From Candidatus Peribacteria bacterium (GTDB lineage: Bacteria; Patescibacteriota; Gracilibacteria; Peribacterales; Peribacteraceae): a stretch of DNA of 11,517 nt. Where the stretch lies: positions 1 through 11,517 of the forward strand of contig CAINWJ010000130.1 in the NCBI GenBank assembly GCA_903854455.1, in the 5' to 3' direction. The translations under genes and the position numbers were made by a program. The notes under the pieces are model-generated. The model had not been told where the DNA came from. It saw only the letters and a program-made list of their open reading frames with translations, and ran no database searches. Position 1 is the first letter of the stretch; each line of letters begins with the position of its first letter. Below are positions 11,193 through 11,517 of this stretch, one piece after another.

Positions 11193-11517
11193 CTAATCAG
11201 CCAACAGCCTCGCTTGTCCCTCTCCAACTTCCCACACCTCCCCGATCTTCAGTTCCGGAAGCAGATGCGCCGTCGTCACGATCGTCTGGTACTCACTGCA
11301 GTGCTTGAGCAGTACTTCCTGATGCGTTTCATCAAGCTCTGAAAGAACATCATCGAGCAGGATGATGGGCTTCTCATGCTTCTGTTCGGCAAGCAAAGCG
11401 ACGGAAATGAAGAGCAGCGCGACGAATCCTGCCCGCTGCTGACCACGGGAGCCGATGATCCCGAGAGAGCGACCGTCGGCAAGCACATCCCAATCATCCC
11501 GGTGCGGACCGGCGGTC
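11193..11517 (-). CDS. recF: DNA replication and repair protein RecF, C-terminal part
   Basis: Only the last 107 residues are present; the gene runs off the right edge of the window. RecF is an SMC-like ATPase that loads RecA at single-strand gaps together with RecO and RecR. The visible part starts at AGPHRDDW, which is a standard RecF motif, then has the ABC signature GSRGQQRAGF and the Walker B/D-loop segment IILLDDVLSELDE. The following Thr-Thr-Ala-His (TTAH) is the position of the switch His or Thr. The end, VWEVGEGQARLLAD, is normal for the family. Convergent to ruvC with 108 nt between stops. In many genomes recF lies by dnaN; that side is outside the window. Confidence 0.95.
   Translation of the reverse strand, partial: TAGPHRDDWDVLADGRSLGIIGSRGQQRAGFVALLFISVALLAEQKHEKPIILLDDVLSELDETHQEVLLKHCSEYQTIVTTAHLLPELKIGEVWEVGEGQARLLAD

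Overview
This 11.5-kb window looks like chromosome from an uncultivated bacterium, probably of the candidate phyla radiation (Peregrinibacteria-like is my best guess, and it is inference). The grounds are many short single-gene transcription units, an isolated TrbC/VirB2-type pilin gene, start codons without Shine-Dalgarno sequences, and moderate GC. TGA is the stop codon of at least six genes, so the recoded genetic code of Gracilibacteria/Absconditabacteria does not apply. No plasmid, phage, insertion sequence or CRISPR array is visible.

Layout: a multi-pass membrane protein (64-615, +) and a TrbC/VirB2-like pilin (716-1054, +) with a good terminator; a PRC-barrel protein (1200-1754, -); ribose-phosphate pyrophosphokinase prs (1927-2856, +) facing a SAM hydroxide adenosyltransferase (2867-3688, -); a GT-C type membrane glycosyltransferase with an extra N-terminal extracytoplasmic domain (3805-5559, -); tRNA-Ile(GAT) (5687-5763, +) followed at once by a promoter and a TPR protein (5800-7275, +); a divergent pair of GNAT acetyltransferase (7393-7857, -) and free-standing B3/B4 domain protein (7881-8585, +); a DUF378 membrane protein with a Cys-rich tail (8695-8946, +); a large exported protein of unknown function (9064-10431, -); ruvC (10602-11084, +); and the 3' end of recF (11193 to the window edge, -). 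No gene-free stretch exceeds 300 bases.

Two signals cut across the genes. First, seven genes have a -10-like hexamer ending only 6-7 nt before the start codon and no Shine-Dalgarno sequence, which predicts leaderless mRNAs; this also moved two start sites (64 rather than 13, and a GTG at 5800). Second, most gaps between genes hold a short array of 7-nt words (9-nt at one locus), each with a fixed core and one or two changing positions. The word differs at every locus, the arrays are sometimes arranged as inverted pairs, and they reach into stop codons or promoter elements. Other intergenic elements include two hairpins with the same loop but different stems (8999-9061) and two related hairpins with compensatory changes between ruvC and recF.

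The genes do not form one pathway. PRPP synthesis, SAM hydrolysis, DNA repair (RuvC, RecF), probable tRNA quality control and surface functions lie side by side, mostly with their own promoters.
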